Shown here: positions 52,225-63,711 of the stretch, piece after piece
How positions within the stretch are numbered: the stretch's first letter is position 1
How the letters are laid out: every line of letters begins with the position of its first letter
Assembly: GCA_964465375.1 (NCBI GenBank)
Contig: CAYXIJ010000012.1
Span: 5,374-69,373, forward strand
Source of the DNA: CAJWKT01 sp964465375
GTDB taxonomy: Bacteria; Pseudomonadota; Gammaproteobacteria; Steroidobacterales; Rariloculaceae
Length of the DNA: 64,000 nucleotides
Reading direction: 5' to 3'
The notes under the pieces: generated by a model
What the model was told of the DNA's origin: nothing
Databases searched by the model: none
The model's input: only the letters and a program-made list of their open reading frames with translations
Program-made: the position numbers and the translations under genes

Positions 52225-52340
52225 AAAAAAGGAAGCTAAATTAAGTAGCTACGTAAGTTTAAAATTACCCGTGGATGCAGCGCTGATCGTATCTTATTTG
52301 AGTTATTGCAAATAGCAATGTAGTAAGGAAGGAGAAAGGA

Positions 52341-53537
52341 ATGTCTCGTAAAGGCTCTGATAAATTTTTCAATATATTTTTGAGAAAAAAATCTTGGATA
52401 GGGCTAGCCTTGGTACTTCCAGTGCCAATTTTTGGCCAACAGCCTGATGTTTTTGAATCCCAGCACCATAGTTTTAGGGTAGTGAGCGTAGCTGCAGGTC
52501 TTTCGCATCCGTGGAGTATGGCATTTCTTGATAATGGAGATTTACTGGTTACGGAAAGACCTGGAAGGTTGCGAATCATAAGGAATGGGAAGCTTCTGGA
52601 GAAGCCAGTGGAGGGCCTTCCAGAGGTTCGGGTTGGGGGCCAGGGTGGGCTTCAGGAGGTGCTTCCTCATCCAAATTTTGCTTCTAATCATCTTCTCTAT
52701 CTAAGTTATGCGAAAGCAAATAATGATGGATCTGAGGGCACAACAGTTGTGATACGTGGGCGTTTTGAGGGTGACCGGTTAGAGGGCATTGAAGAGATTT
52801 TTGAAGCTTCAGCCTGGACAGAGGGGCGGGGGCATCATGGAGCTAAGCTTGCATTTGATGATGAGTATCTATTTGTTACGGTCGGGGATCGTCAGTCTCC
52901 TCCCAGGGGGGATTTGGAGAGTCACCCTGCTCAGGATTTTTCAAGTCACTTTGGAACCATCAATCGGTTACATGATGACGGTAGCGTCCCCACTGATAAT
53001 CCGTTTGTCGGCCATCCAGTGGCACTACCCGAGATTTGGAGCTATGGGCACAGGAATCCTCAGGGTTTGGCCATCAATTCTGAAACTGGTGATGTCTGGG
53101 CGACAGAGCATGGACCCCAGGGTGGAGATGAACTCAATCTAATATTACCCGGGAGAAACTATGGTTGGCCTGTAATCGGCTATGGCGTGAATTACCGTAC
53201 TGGCCTACCAATTCATAAAAGTGTTGAGCGACCCGGAATGGAGCAGCCCGAAATTCACTGGGTTCCATCGATCGGCGCCTCAGGGCTTATGATATATGAC
53301 GGGGATGCCTTTCCAATGTGGAAAGGAAATATTTTCGCAGGTGGCCTTGCCGCAACACATCGGCGCCTATCTAGATTAAGTTTAGATGGTACGCGTGTTA
53401 TGACCCGAGAAACTTTGCTATTAGACAGATTGCGAATTCGAGACATACGGCAAAGTCCAGAGGGGTATATTTATTTGGCAATTGATGACCGAGGTGGCGA
53501 GTTGACGGAGATTGTCCGTATGGAGCCATCTGAATAG
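52341..53537 (+). CDS. Exported PQQ-dependent sugar dehydrogenase-like protein (GSDH/YliI family)
   Basis: 398 residues from an ATG with AAGGAGAAAGGA upstream. A signal peptide ends near PIFGQ. The six-bladed propeller of soluble aldose dehydrogenases is visible: LSHPWSMAFLDNGDLLVTERP, GLQEVLPHPNFASNHLLYLSY, the catalytic/metal His region GRGHHGAKLAFDD near residue 160, and YGHRNPQGLAINSETG then EHGPQGGDELNL. It would oxidise aldoses in the periplasm with PQQ. No PQQ synthesis genes are in the window. Confidence 0.9.
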   Translation: MSRKGSDKFFNIFLRKKSWIGLALVLPVPIFGQQPDVFESQHHSFRVVSVAAGLSHPWSMAFLDNGDLLVTERPGRLRIIRNGKLLEKPVEGLPEVRVGGQGGLQEVLPHPNFASNHLLYLSYAKANNDGSEGTTVVIRGRFEGDRLEGIEEIFEASAWTEGRGHHGAKLAFDDEYLFVTVGDRQSPPRGDLESHPAQDFSSHFGTINRLHDDGSVPTDNPFVGHPVALPEIWSYGHRNPQGLAINSETGDVWATEHGPQGGDELNLILPGRNYGWPVIGYGVNYRTGLPIHKSVERPGMEQPEIHWVPSIGASGLMIYDGDAFPMWKGNIFAGGLAATHRRLSRLSLDGTRVMTRETLLLDRLRIRDIRQSPEGYIYLAIDDRGGELTEIVRMEPSE

Positions 53538-53581
53538 AGGGCAGCATTCTCTAGCCTGAGCAAGGAATAAGTTTAGAAGCC

Positions 53582-56167
53582 GTGCGATTGCACATGGAAA
53601 AGTGCGCAATATGGATAGGGCTTGCAATCCTTCTTTCATCATGTGGTGGTGGAGGAAGTGGACCAGGAAAGGTTAGCCAATTTTTAAATTTTTCAAAGTC
53701 ATCGGCCAATGTTGCCTGGGTTTCGGGCGGGAGTACTTATTCTGAGAATCCCCTGATCGGTGTATCCGGATCCGGCCTTACAACATTTAGTTCTAGTGAT
53801 GTAGCTGTAGCTTCGGTCAATGAAGTAACAGGTATGGTTACGTTTTTGAATCCGGGGATTACAGTCATTACAGCCCGAAATCCAGGGGATGATCAGCATT
53901 ACTCAGGATCCGCTTCCTATACTTTTACGGTCCGTAAGGCAGATCAGGCACTTGTCTTTATTACGCAGAGCGCTTCGAGTGCGTTTACCGTTGGTGGAAA
54001 GTATCCCGGAAATACGCTTTCTGGTGCCAGGGGTACTGGAAATACAACATTTGAGTCGAGCGACATCAGTATCAGCACCGTGGATGTTGAAACAGGTGTA
54101 GTGAATTTTGTTTCTTCAGGGACGGTAGTGATTACAGCAACCAACCCCGGAGACAGTTACTACAACAGTGACTCTGCTTCTTATGAGTTTAAAACCTCGG
54201 TTATGCCCGTTGCTAAAGACGCCAAGTTCGAGCATGACCTGATGCCTAGGGATATTTCTACCAAATGTGGCACTTTATCTGCCACCGATGAAGAGGGAGA
54301 TACCCTTACCTATGTGATTGTGAGTAATGGATCTTTGGGCGCAGCTACCTTTTCAAAGCCGACAGAAAGCCTTGTTTGCTATTCTACGAATTCAGGACTT
54401 GTTTCGGCTGGCCTGGATAGCTTTACCTATAAAGTCAGCGATGGTGTCTCAGACTCGAATATTGCTACGGTACAGTGGGAATTACATACAGACCCTCTTT
54501 ATATACATCAGTGGCACTTAGAGAACAAGGGACAGAGTAATTTTGCTTCTAGTAATGGCATAGCCGATGAAGACATCCAAGTAACTGGGCCTATTTCAAG
54601 CGGATATACAGGTGAATCCGTCACAGTTGCTGTCATTGATTCAGGGCTGGAAATTGATCATGAAGATTTATCCCCGAACGTTGTTCCGGGTGGTTCCTAC
54701 AACTTTGTGGATAATGGCAGTGATCCTACATCATCCAGTAGCAGTGGTGATCATGGCACGGCTGTAGCCGGATTGATTGGCTCGAGGGGCTGGAATGATT
54801 TAGGGGGGCGCGGTGTTGCCCCAAAAGTTTCCCTGAAGGGGTTCAATTTTTTAAAAAAACCATCAATGGCTAATCACATTGCTGCCTTAGGTGGCGGTGA
54901 ATACGCAAAGGACGTTGATATTTTTAACATGAGTTACGGTAGCCGCGCAGATTTTGACAGGAGAATTAACAGCGCTCTTGAGGCGCAGCTTAAAAACGGG
55001 ATAACTGTATTGCGAGAAACAAAAGGGGCTCTCTATGTAAAGTCAGCCGGAAACGGTTTCAATAGCTTTAAAAAAGAGGACGGAAAAACTGTACGGACAA
55101 ATTGCAAATCAGCAAATGCAGCTGGAATTAGTTGCCAAAATGCTAATATGGATCCCGGTGCAACCACGCCGTATACAATTATCGTAGGTGCATTGAACGC
55201 GGATGGCGTGAAAACTCACTACTCAACTGCTGGCGCAAATATATGGGTATCCGCACCTGGGGGGAGCGGTGGTTACGACATGAATCATACTGCCCTGTCC
55301 TGCGGTGAGTCATGCGCGCCTTATTTGTCTAAGCCTGCAATGATGTCAACCGATCAAATGAGTTGCGAAAAAGGACTGGTTCGGTCGCAGAATGGAAAGG
55401 GTAGGAATCCATTTCAGGATGGCTCGGGAAATCATCCCTTAAATCCGAGCTGTAATTACACCTCTCGGATGAACGGCACATCAGCGTCGGCCCCAGTGGT
55501 CTCAGGGTCCCTCGCACTCATTTTGGAAGCAAATCCCGATTTAACGTGGCGGGATGTTAAGCATATCTTGGCTACCACGGCGGTTCTGGTGGATAGCGAA
55601 CGCACTGCCACAATGGTTACATTGGGTGATGGTGCCTACGCTGCCGAAGAAGGTTGGACAACTAATGCCGCGGGGTTCAGGTTTCATAATTGGTATGGGT
55701 TTGGTGCCCTCGATGTATCAGCCGCGATCGAATCATCAAAAACTTACATGGCTGACCAGTTAGGGCCATTTTTGGAATCAACCTGGGTAGGTTGGCAATC
55801 TCTATCAGGTGAAATACCAGACAATAGTTCGTCTGGTTATGTAAAAAAATTAAATATATTAGGCTCAATGGTCAAAAATATATCTGTTATTGAAGCTGTC
55901 CAGCTCAAAGTATCCGCAAGCCATTCGTCGAGTGGAGACTTAGGTTTTGAGTTGGTATCTCCAAGTGGAACTAAAAGCATCCCATTCAATATCACAAATG
56001 GGTTTTCGGAAACTGATAACCTCAATAATATGGTGCTTCTGAGTAATGCGTTTTATGGCGAATCTCCATTCGGGGAGTGGATGATTAAGGTAGTCGATGG
56101 GGGCGAGGGAGTTTCTGGGGTACTGACGTCAGCACACTTAAAGTTTTTTGGGCGATCTGTGAATTAA
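53582..56167 (+). CDS. Subtilisin-like (S8) serine protease lipoprotein with Ig-like repeats and P-domain
   Basis: 861 residues from a GTG at 53582 (an ATG four codons on is possible). The lipobox LLSSC is followed by a Gly-rich linker. Two homologous Ig-like/BIG-type repeats span about residues 35-205 (each with SS-D and ITA-NPGD phrases), then a cadherin-like unit to about 305. The S8 domain has the triad Asp353 (VIDSGLEIDH), His391 (GDHGTAVAG) and Ser634 (NGTSASAP). A kexin/furin-type P-domain closes the protein (about 755-861). The protease insert contains several Cys (CKS, CQN, CGES, CEKG), probably disulfides. It is likely surface or periplasm exposed and calcium-dependent (inference). 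Confidence 0.9.
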   Translation: MRLHMEKCAIWIGLAILLSSCGGGGSGPGKVSQFLNFSKSSANVAWVSGGSTYSENPLIGVSGSGLTTFSSSDVAVASVNEVTGMVTFLNPGITVITARNPGDDQHYSGSASYTFTVRKADQALVFITQSASSAFTVGGKYPGNTLSGARGTGNTTFESSDISISTVDVETGVVNFVSSGTVVITATNPGDSYYNSDSASYEFKTSVMPVAKDAKFEHDLMPRDISTKCGTLSATDEEGDTLTYVIVSNGSLGAATFSKPTESLVCYSTNSGLVSAGLDSFTYKVSDGVSDSNIATVQWELHTDPLYIHQWHLENKGQSNFASSNGIADEDIQVTGPISSGYTGESVTVAVIDSGLEIDHEDLSPNVVPGGSYNFVDNGSDPTSSSSSGDHGTAVAGLIGSRGWNDLGGRGVAPKVSLKGFNFLKKPSMANHIAALGGGEYAKDVDIFNMSYGSRADFDRRINSALEAQLKNGITVLRETKGALYVKSAGNGFNSFKKEDGKTVRTNCKSANAAGISCQNANMDPGATTPYTIIVGALNADGVKTHYSTAGANIWVSAPGGSGGYDMNHTALSCGESCAPYLSKPAMMSTDQMSCEKGLVRSQNGKGRNPFQDGSGNHPLNPSCNYTSRMNGTSASAPVVSGSLALILEANPDLTWRDVKHILATTAVLVDSERTATMVTLGDGAYAAEEGWTTNAAGFRFHNWYGFGALDVSAAIESSKTYMADQLGPFLESTWVGWQSLSGEIPDNSSSGYVKKLNILGSMVKNISVIEAVQLKVSASHSSSGDLGFELVSPSGTKSIPFNITNGFSETDNLNNMVLLSNAFYGESPFGEWMIKVVDGGEGVSGVLTSAHLKFFGRSVN

Positions 56168-56168
56168 T

Positions 56169-56780
56169 ATGACGATTAAAAATTTAATTTTCGTTGTCTT
56201 ATTCAGGATTGCTGTATGGGGGGCTTTATTTTTTCAGTCAGTTACCGCCCAAGACAACGAAGGGTTATCTATAGATTTTTCCCTAAGGGAGCAGGCAACG
56301 GGACCGGTTTTTCAAGCGGGAGAAGGGCGGTATCAGATCATTCCCCGTGCTTATGCCGTGTTGGAGGAAGCGAGCAGTAATTTGATATCTGCGGTAGGTG
56401 ACAATACTAGTCGTTTGTATGGTAACTATGGTTCCTATCAAATTTTTATTGCTTTAAATGTAGATATCCCGGCTTCAGCGGAGAGTGCATTTTGGTCTAG
56501 TACTGAGGAGCGTTACCGGGTAGCACTGAGTATCGACCATAGCCAACCGGTTATTGTGACTGGACAGATAGTGGCCCACATGTTTGATTTCAATGCCTCC
56601 CGTGCAGTTGCGGATGCTTATGGCTTAACTATTGAGGCAGAGTTTCAAGATATTGGCCGTGTATTTTTTGGGGCCCGGTCGGATCAGAATGTCATTGAGC
56701 TAACAGAACTTCTAAATGCCGATATTGCAGTAAGATCAGCAGAGATAGATATTATCGAAGAGTTTTATGAACCGTTTTAG
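56169..56780 (+). CDS. Exported protein of unknown function downstream of the S8 protease
   Basis: 203 residues with a Sec signal peptide (VLFRIAVWGALFFQSVTAQ). I do not recognise a family. The mature part is acidic, with no Cys, and looks like an alpha/beta domain (RYQIIPRAYAVLEEAS, then YGSYQIFIALNVDIP). It starts one base after the protease stop, and its 3' end overlaps the frame in which the M20 gene begins. Tight spacing suggests it works with the protease, for example as an inhibitor, chaperone or anchor (inference). Confidence 0.6.
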   Translation: MTIKNLIFVVLFRIAVWGALFFQSVTAQDNEGLSIDFSLREQATGPVFQAGEGRYQIIPRAYAVLEEASSNLISAVGDNTSRLYGNYGSYQIFIALNVDIPASAESAFWSSTEERYRVALSIDHSQPVIVTGQIVAHMFDFNASRAVADAYGLTIEAEFQDIGRVFFGARSDQNVIELTELLNADIAVRSAEIDIIEEFYEPF

Positions 56781-56859
56781 GTGGGCCTGTATACTGCGCA
56801 TGTTTGCTGTATTCAGAGCCTTAGAGGCTTTTATTCGAATAAGAAAAAAAGAGGTTTCC

Positions 56860-58155
56860 ATGATCGTTCGCCTTACTTGTCTTTTGTCCTTAGCCAGCAG
56901 CATTGTTTTTGCTCAAAACGAGACCGATGTGATTTTGAGTTCTGCCATCAGCGATGTGGAGGAGAAGGTCATCGCGTGGCGCAGACATATTCACGAACAC
57001 CCGGAGCTCTCGAACAGGGAGTTTGAAACAGCCAGTCTAGTAGTTGCCCACCTTGAGGGCTTGGGATTTGATGAGGTTGAAACCGGTATCGCTCATACTG
57101 GGGTTGTAGGTACGCTAAGGGGCGGACAGCCTGGCCCTACTGTCGCGTTAAGGGCGGATATGGATGCGCTTCCGGTCAAAGAAATGGTGGACTTACCTTT
57201 TGCATCACAAGTTGTAGCCGAATACAACGGACAAGAGGTTCCTGTTATGCATGCGTGTGGCCATGACAACCATGTTGCGATCCTCATGGGGGTCGCTGAG
57301 GTTCTTGTAGGGATGCGCGAAGATATCCATGGCACGGTCAAATTTATTTTCCAGCCCGCCGAAGAGGGCGCTCCGGTCGGTGAGGAGGGTGGCGCAAAAC
57401 TCATGATTGAAGAAGGGGTATTAAGTGGGGATGACCGACCGGAAGCAATCTTCGGTCTTCATGTTTGGCCAACGGAATCTGGTACGCTCGGTTATCGCCC
57501 TGGTAGCACAATGGCAGCTGCTGATTGGCTTAAAGTTATAGTGGAGGGCCGGCAAACCCATGGCTCAAGTCCTTGGTTAGGCGTAGATCCTGTTATTGTC
57601 GCTGGTCAAATTATGACCGCCCTTCAAATGATTCCAAGCCGTCAACTGGACGTCACGTCTGCACCTGCCGTAGTTTCTATTGGCTCTATTCACGGCGGTG
57701 TCCGTGGCAATATCATCCCAGATCGCGTGGAACTAACGGGAACCATAAGAACATTTGATCGGGCCATGCGGGAAGATTTATTGAGTCGGATTCGTAGAAC
57801 CGCCGAGAATATTGCAGCAAGTGCGGGAGCGAAGGCTACAGTTACTATTGACAGTTATTCGCCGGTTACCAGAAATGACCCAGAGCTTACTAACAAAATG
57901 TTGCCAACGTTGGAGTGGGCCGCAGGACCTGGAAAGGTACAGGAGATTCCATTAATCATGGGCGCGGAAGATTTCTCTTATTTTCAGGAGCAGATCCCTG
58001 GGTTCTATTTTTTTCTGGGGGTAAATGCTGACGGGGTTGCGCAAGGAGATGCCGCCTCAAATCATTCGCCTTATTTTTTTGCGAATGAGGATAGCCTTGT
58101 GGTGGGTGTTCGTGCCATGGCTGGTTTGGCTCTAGATTATTTACGAAAAAGGTAA
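56860..58155 (+). CDS. Exported M20 family metallopeptidase (amidohydrolase, hippurate-hydrolase-like)
   Basis: 431 residues from the ATG at 56860, which has AAGAGG upstream and opens a Sec signal (LTCLLSLASSIVFAQ). The longer frame from 56767 is not favoured. Catalytic and metal residues are in LRADMDALPVKE near residue 85, MHACGHDNHVAI near 130, QPAEEGAPVGEEGG near 165, GLHVWP near 197 and IMGAEDFSYF near 366. It would remove acyl groups from amino acids or cleave small peptides in the periplasm, downstream of the S8 protease. Confidence 0.92.
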   Translation: MIVRLTCLLSLASSIVFAQNETDVILSSAISDVEEKVIAWRRHIHEHPELSNREFETASLVVAHLEGLGFDEVETGIAHTGVVGTLRGGQPGPTVALRADMDALPVKEMVDLPFASQVVAEYNGQEVPVMHACGHDNHVAILMGVAEVLVGMREDIHGTVKFIFQPAEEGAPVGEEGGAKLMIEEGVLSGDDRPEAIFGLHVWPTESGTLGYRPGSTMAAADWLKVIVEGRQTHGSSPWLGVDPVIVAGQIMTALQMIPSRQLDVTSAPAVVSIGSIHGGVRGNIIPDRVELTGTIRTFDRAMREDLLSRIRRTAENIAASAGAKATVTIDSYSPVTRNDPELTNKMLPTLEWAAGPGKVQEIPLIMGAEDFSYFQEQIPGFYFFLGVNADGVAQGDAASNHSPYFFANEDSLVVGVRAMAGLALDYLRKR

Positions 58156-58228
58156 ATAGAGCTCTTAGGTAGTCATAAAATACTTATTATTATCAATAAT
58201 TTAATATTTAAAGTTAATTTTTATTTTA

Positions 58229-60496
58229 CTAAAATCTGAATGTGTAATTTATTTTGGCTGTCAGTTCCGACACAGAGGAATGGAATTCATTGTCCCTATC
58301 TAGGTCCTGGAGGTTGTGATTAAGGACTAGATAAAGATTCTGACCTGCCTTGGGCGTCCAGTGAAGACGGCTGTTAATTCCAATAGTTTCCGAGACGTTG
58401 TCGTATTGCAGCAAGTTCGCCCAGGACAGCTTTACCGAGAGTATCGCTTCTAGCCTGAGGCTTGCCACCCGCGTGATAAATTTCCCGCTCGGGATATCAA
58501 AATCGTTCGCGTTGTAATTGAAGGAACTGCGAAAATGCTGAGATGGTCGCCATGTGATAGAGCTTCTGAAGCCGCGTCGGTAGCCACCATAAAAAGGTCC
58601 TGCGAAATAAGTAAGTTGACCGCTGAGAGTACGATGACCCGAAGCCTGCAGGGTCAGCATGTAAGGTCGGTTACTGTAATGACCTGGCGGTACAAATATA
58701 TTTTTCGAAATCTCAAAAGGCTTCAAAAGAATTTCTTTTTGGTTCCGTTGTCGCAGGATGATTTTATCTCTGGTGCGGCTTTCAATTTCAATTAGGCGCC
58801 AAACTAAGGTTTCCGTATCCAGGGTTCCTGCTAGCCGAGTGATTCTGTGTGCGTCTAGTCCGCTGTAGATTGTCTGCATCTGGGTCCCGTTAGGTCGGTG
58901 CGTATAACCGAGTTGAAGTGTCTCGCTCCGGATTTCAGGTCGGATCAGGAAGCCAAGCGCAGGTTTGAAGTTTTTCTCAAGTTCTTTTAATCCAATATCC
59001 CAGCGAAAGCCATTCCGGTTAGGCATTCCTATCCCAACCCCGAAAGCACTATCGTTTCCGCGGACTCCGTTGGTTTCAGATTTCTGGTACCAGGCCTCGG
59101 CTTCTAATGTTCGGCCGTTTCCGAGTCTGGTATTTTGATAACGGAAATCTGCTCCCATGACCGTATTATCCGTGCCGTATTTTGGGTCGCCACTAGTTAC
59201 TATAATCCCGGCACTGGACTCGGACAGTACATTAGCGTCTACCCGACCAACAAAAAGGTCTGTGTTTTCAATGTCGTTGAACCCCTCCTGTTGAATCGAG
59301 AGAAGGCCCAGATTCCATTGTCCTACCCGGCCTGTCAGTTTGCCCCCATAATCAAGATTTACTGGTTTCCCAGAGGGGCTTAATCCGATTTGGCGGGAAA
59401 AAAATGGCCGGCCATTTTCTGCTTCAGGCCGTGTAACTGCAGTATTATTTTCACTGAAGCCGGGGTTTTCGATACGGCCGAATTCAAAAATATCGAGATC
59501 CTGAAGAAAGAAGGTTCTTTTTTCAGGAAAAAAAAGCGGAAAACGCGTCAGGTTGACTTGCCGGTCATCTACCTCTGTTGCTGAGAAATCCGTGTTGAAG
59601 GTGAGGGAGCCACTTAGCGCTGGCGTGAACTTGTAAAATATATCCAGCGACGGATCGAATTCAGAGCTGGCACTGGATGCGCGGTAGGATTTATTTTTTG
59701 TCAGGCTGACAGAGGGAACCAGGTCCAGCCCCGTTCCTTGCTGAAGGCCAGTGAGCCCGACGGCTAAACCTGAAATACTGGGGCTAGCGCTCCGATTCCT
59801 GGATACCCAAGCAATACGGTCATTGCGACTTTGTGTGGTGCGAAAAAAATTAATTCCCCAAGTATCACTGGTGGGGCTAAAAGAGAGAGTCTTGAAAGGA
59901 ATCTCCATCTCAAAAGTCCAACCGTTCTCGTGCCTAGTAGTTGCTACCTCAAAAATGCCATCCCAATCAAGTTGTAACTGGCTTGCACTTTGGTATAGGC
60001 CGCTAATTCGCACCCCGTTAGGGTTTGTGGCGAAAAGATAACCACTGCGGCCGGTATTAAAGGGGTCTAGTATTACCCCAAGGTGGTCGTCATTAAAAAA
60101 TAGTTCGCCCTGCCTCAGGACTTGTCCTGTTACCGTATCTGGATCTGCCTCCCAAAGCTGAGCACCGATGTATAGGGCGTTGTCATCGTAGAGTAAATAG
60201 ATTTCAGTAGGTGTAGATGGCTCGGCATATTCGTCAGGCCTCATTTCATGAAAATCCGTAATTACATCCGCAAGCGACCAGGCATCTTCAGTTAGGCGTC
60301 CGTCGATCGAGGGGCGCTCGGGAGCTCTAATTATTTGGACTGTTTTTGATTGACTTCCTGTGGTTTCAGTATTTTGTGCGAAGCCGATTGGGAGGTGAGC
60401 GCCCAGAATGAATATAAAAAAATATGCAATGACATTTACATAAAACGATTCGCATGGGTGATTAGATTTTTGAAAATATTCAAAAGAATTTTCCAT
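58229..60496 (-). CDS. CBM9-like/DUF5916 outer-membrane protein
   Basis: 755 residues. A long hydrophobic signal (FYVNVIAYFFIFILGAHLPI) precedes a CBM9/DOMON-like domain at about residues 50-235 (PSIDGRLTEDAWSLADVI, YLLYDDNALYIGAQLWE and the WTFEMEIPFKTLSFSP segment). The DUF5916 part from about 260 is rich in amphipathic beta-strands and ends in KINYTFRF, with a terminal Phe typical of outer-membrane barrels. The ligand is unknown. These proteins are abundant in marine gammaproteobacteria and Bacteroidetes. Confidence 0.85.
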   Translation of the reverse strand: MENSFEYFQKSNHPCESFYVNVIAYFFIFILGAHLPIGFAQNTETTGSQSKTVQIIRAPERPSIDGRLTEDAWSLADVITDFHEMRPDEYAEPSTPTEIYLLYDDNALYIGAQLWEADPDTVTGQVLRQGELFFNDDHLGVILDPFNTGRSGYLFATNPNGVRISGLYQSASQLQLDWDGIFEVATTRHENGWTFEMEIPFKTLSFSPTSDTWGINFFRTTQSRNDRIAWVSRNRSASPSISGLAVGLTGLQQGTGLDLVPSVSLTKNKSYRASSASSEFDPSLDIFYKFTPALSGSLTFNTDFSATEVDDRQVNLTRFPLFFPEKRTFFLQDLDIFEFGRIENPGFSENNTAVTRPEAENGRPFFSRQIGLSPSGKPVNLDYGGKLTGRVGQWNLGLLSIQQEGFNDIENTDLFVGRVDANVLSESSAGIIVTSGDPKYGTDNTVMGADFRYQNTRLGNGRTLEAEAWYQKSETNGVRGNDSAFGVGIGMPNRNGFRWDIGLKELEKNFKPALGFLIRPEIRSETLQLGYTHRPNGTQMQTIYSGLDAHRITRLAGTLDTETLVWRLIEIESRTRDKIILRQRNQKEILLKPFEISKNIFVPPGHYSNRPYMLTLQASGHRTLSGQLTYFAGPFYGGYRRGFRSSITWRPSQHFRSSFNYNANDFDIPSGKFITRVASLRLEAILSVKLSWANLLQYDNVSETIGINSRLHWTPKAGQNLYLVLNHNLQDLDRDNEFHSSVSELTAKINYTFRF

Positions 60497-60577
60497 AATT
60501 TAATTCATTTGGCTATTAATATTGAGCAGTAGACACAAAAACCAAAATTTTACCTCAGACTCAGCTTCTTAGGTGTT

Positions 60578-60598
60578 ATATGGCACAAAAAGCCATAT
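60578..60598. other. Inverted repeat between DUF5916 gene and tRNA-Asn
   Basis: ATATGGC (60578-60584) pairs with GCCATAT (60592-60598) around seven bases. It lies downstream of the tRNA-Asn on its strand; an A/T-rich run (nine T on the minus strand near 60615) separates the two. It may be part of a terminator or processing region. Confidence 0.3.
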
Positions 60599-60636
60599 GG
60601 TCTTTAAAAAAAAGTTAAATTTCCTAACCAAAATAT

Positions 60637-60712
60637 TGGCTCCCGAGGCCGGACTCGAACCAGCGACCAATCGGTTAACAGCCGACCGCTCTACCAACTG
60701 AGCTACTCGGGA
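60637..60712 (-). tRNA. tRNA-Asn (anticodon GTT)
   Basis: On the minus strand the acceptor TCCCGAG pairs with CTCGGGA; the D-arm has AGCTCAGTTGGTAGAGC, the anticodon loop is CTGTTAA and the T-arm has GGTTCGAGTCC. A discriminator G and an encoded CCA complete a 76-base gene. Confidence 0.97.
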
Positions 60713-60824
60713 ACCATGCCGAACGGCAGTGGGATTCTGAGAGAAGGCTTTATTTAAGTCAAGTAAGAGAAGCGGAAAATCTTGTTACGTCAATAGGTTA
60801 AGATCATATTTTTATCTTATCCAT

Positions 60825-62846
<2,022 letters not shown>

Positions 62847-62927
62847 CTAGGGAGCTTTGATTATTGGAGCTTATTCATTGTTAGCTTAAGATAACCAGTT
62901 AGCTATATTCAAGGAAGGTTTATTAAC

Positions 62928-63385
62928 TTGTCTGTCGATTTGTCTAATCGAGTTCAGCGTATACGTCCCTCGCCTACAATAACGATGACCGCACTAGCCG
63001 CGGAGTTGGTACAACAGGGAAAAGACGTCATCGGGTTGAGCGCTGGAGAGCCTGATTTTGAGACGCCAAAGCACGCCAGGGAAGTGGCCATTGATGCTAT
63101 TAATTCGGGTGATACTAAATACACCGCTGTAGATGGAGCGTTGGATCTTGGGGATGCGGTTGCTAAAAATTTCATACAGAAAATAAGCTCAAATACCTGC
63201 TCGATCAAATATTGGTGTATAGCGGCGCAAAACAGGTTTGTTATAACACTTGTCAGGCCCTTTTGGGAAAAGGGGATGAGACTGTGATTCCGGCACCGTA
63301 TTGGGTCTCTTATCTGGATATGGTTAGGCTTGTTGGGGCTGATCCGGTTATCGCGAGAACCGACAGCGAGAGTGTTTTCGAATGA
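62928..63385 (+). pseudogene. Truncated, frameshifted aspartate/aromatic aminotransferase (class I)
   Basis: From 62928 (TTG start) the frame encodes the N-terminus of a PLP class I aminotransferase: PSPTITMTALAAELVQQG, then IGLSAGEPDFETPKHA and TKYTAVDG. Near 63180 the frame breaks at a run GAAAATAAG. Adding one A there restores KNKLKYLLDQILVYSGAK and then LLGKGDETVIPAPYWVSYLD, exactly the family's next blocks. The restored frame meets a TGA at 63383 after about 152 codons, whereas the family has about 390-400. The PLP lysine and C-terminal domain are absent. In related bacteria an aspC-like gene is a regular neighbour of uvrB. Confidence 0.85.
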
Positions 63386-63478
63386 GCAAAGTTCCATTAG
63401 CTGGGGCTTATTTTTGGGGTGTATTTTTTAACAGTAGTTTGAAATTATTTCCAAAGAGGACTAGTTTTGTATACAGAT

Positions 63479-63553
63479 AGGCGAGTAGCTCAGCGGTAGA
63501 GCACCACGGTGACATCGTGGGGGTCGCTGGTTCAAACCCAGTCTCGCCTACCA
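63479..63553 (+). tRNA. tRNA-Val (anticodon GAC)
   Basis: Acceptor AGGCGAG pairs fully with CTCGCCT; the D-arm is GCTCAGCGGTAGAGC, the anticodon arm CCACG-GTGACAT-CGTGG and the T-arm GCTGGTTCAAACCCAGT. Discriminator A and an encoded CCA complete 75 bases. Confidence 0.96.
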
Positions 63554-63589
63554 ACAATTTGCGGAAAAAGATAAGCTCTGCGGGTGCTT

Positions 63590-63619
63590 ATTAGAAAGTG
63601 GCTGGGATCATTTTCTAAT
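63590..63619 (+). terminator. Stem-loop after tRNA-Val
   Basis: ATTAGAAA (63590-63597) pairs with TTTCTAAT (63612-63619) around a 14-base loop. There is no T-run after it, so terminator activity is uncertain. Confidence 0.3.
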
Positions 63620-63711
63620 GAGTTAGGATTCTTTAATCAGAGTTGTTATTGTGATCAACATGAAATACTCAGCTGGTAAGGGTCGCCTTGGTTTACGTGG
63701 AGGTATTATTC

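Noticed and set aside
56767..56859. N-terminal extension of the M20 peptidase from 56767
   Set aside because: The extra 31 codons overlap the preceding gene and precede a normal signal peptide; the ATG at 56860 has a good ribosome-binding site.
62847..62927. LexA (SOS) operator before uvrB
   Set aside because: No CTGT-N8-ACAG-like palindrome is present in the short divergent region.
63383..63560. Genomic island attachment site at tRNA-Val
   Set aside because: The tRNA is complete with its CCA, and I found no direct repeat of its 3' end or integrase gene in the window; the idea rests only on the adjacent pseudogene.
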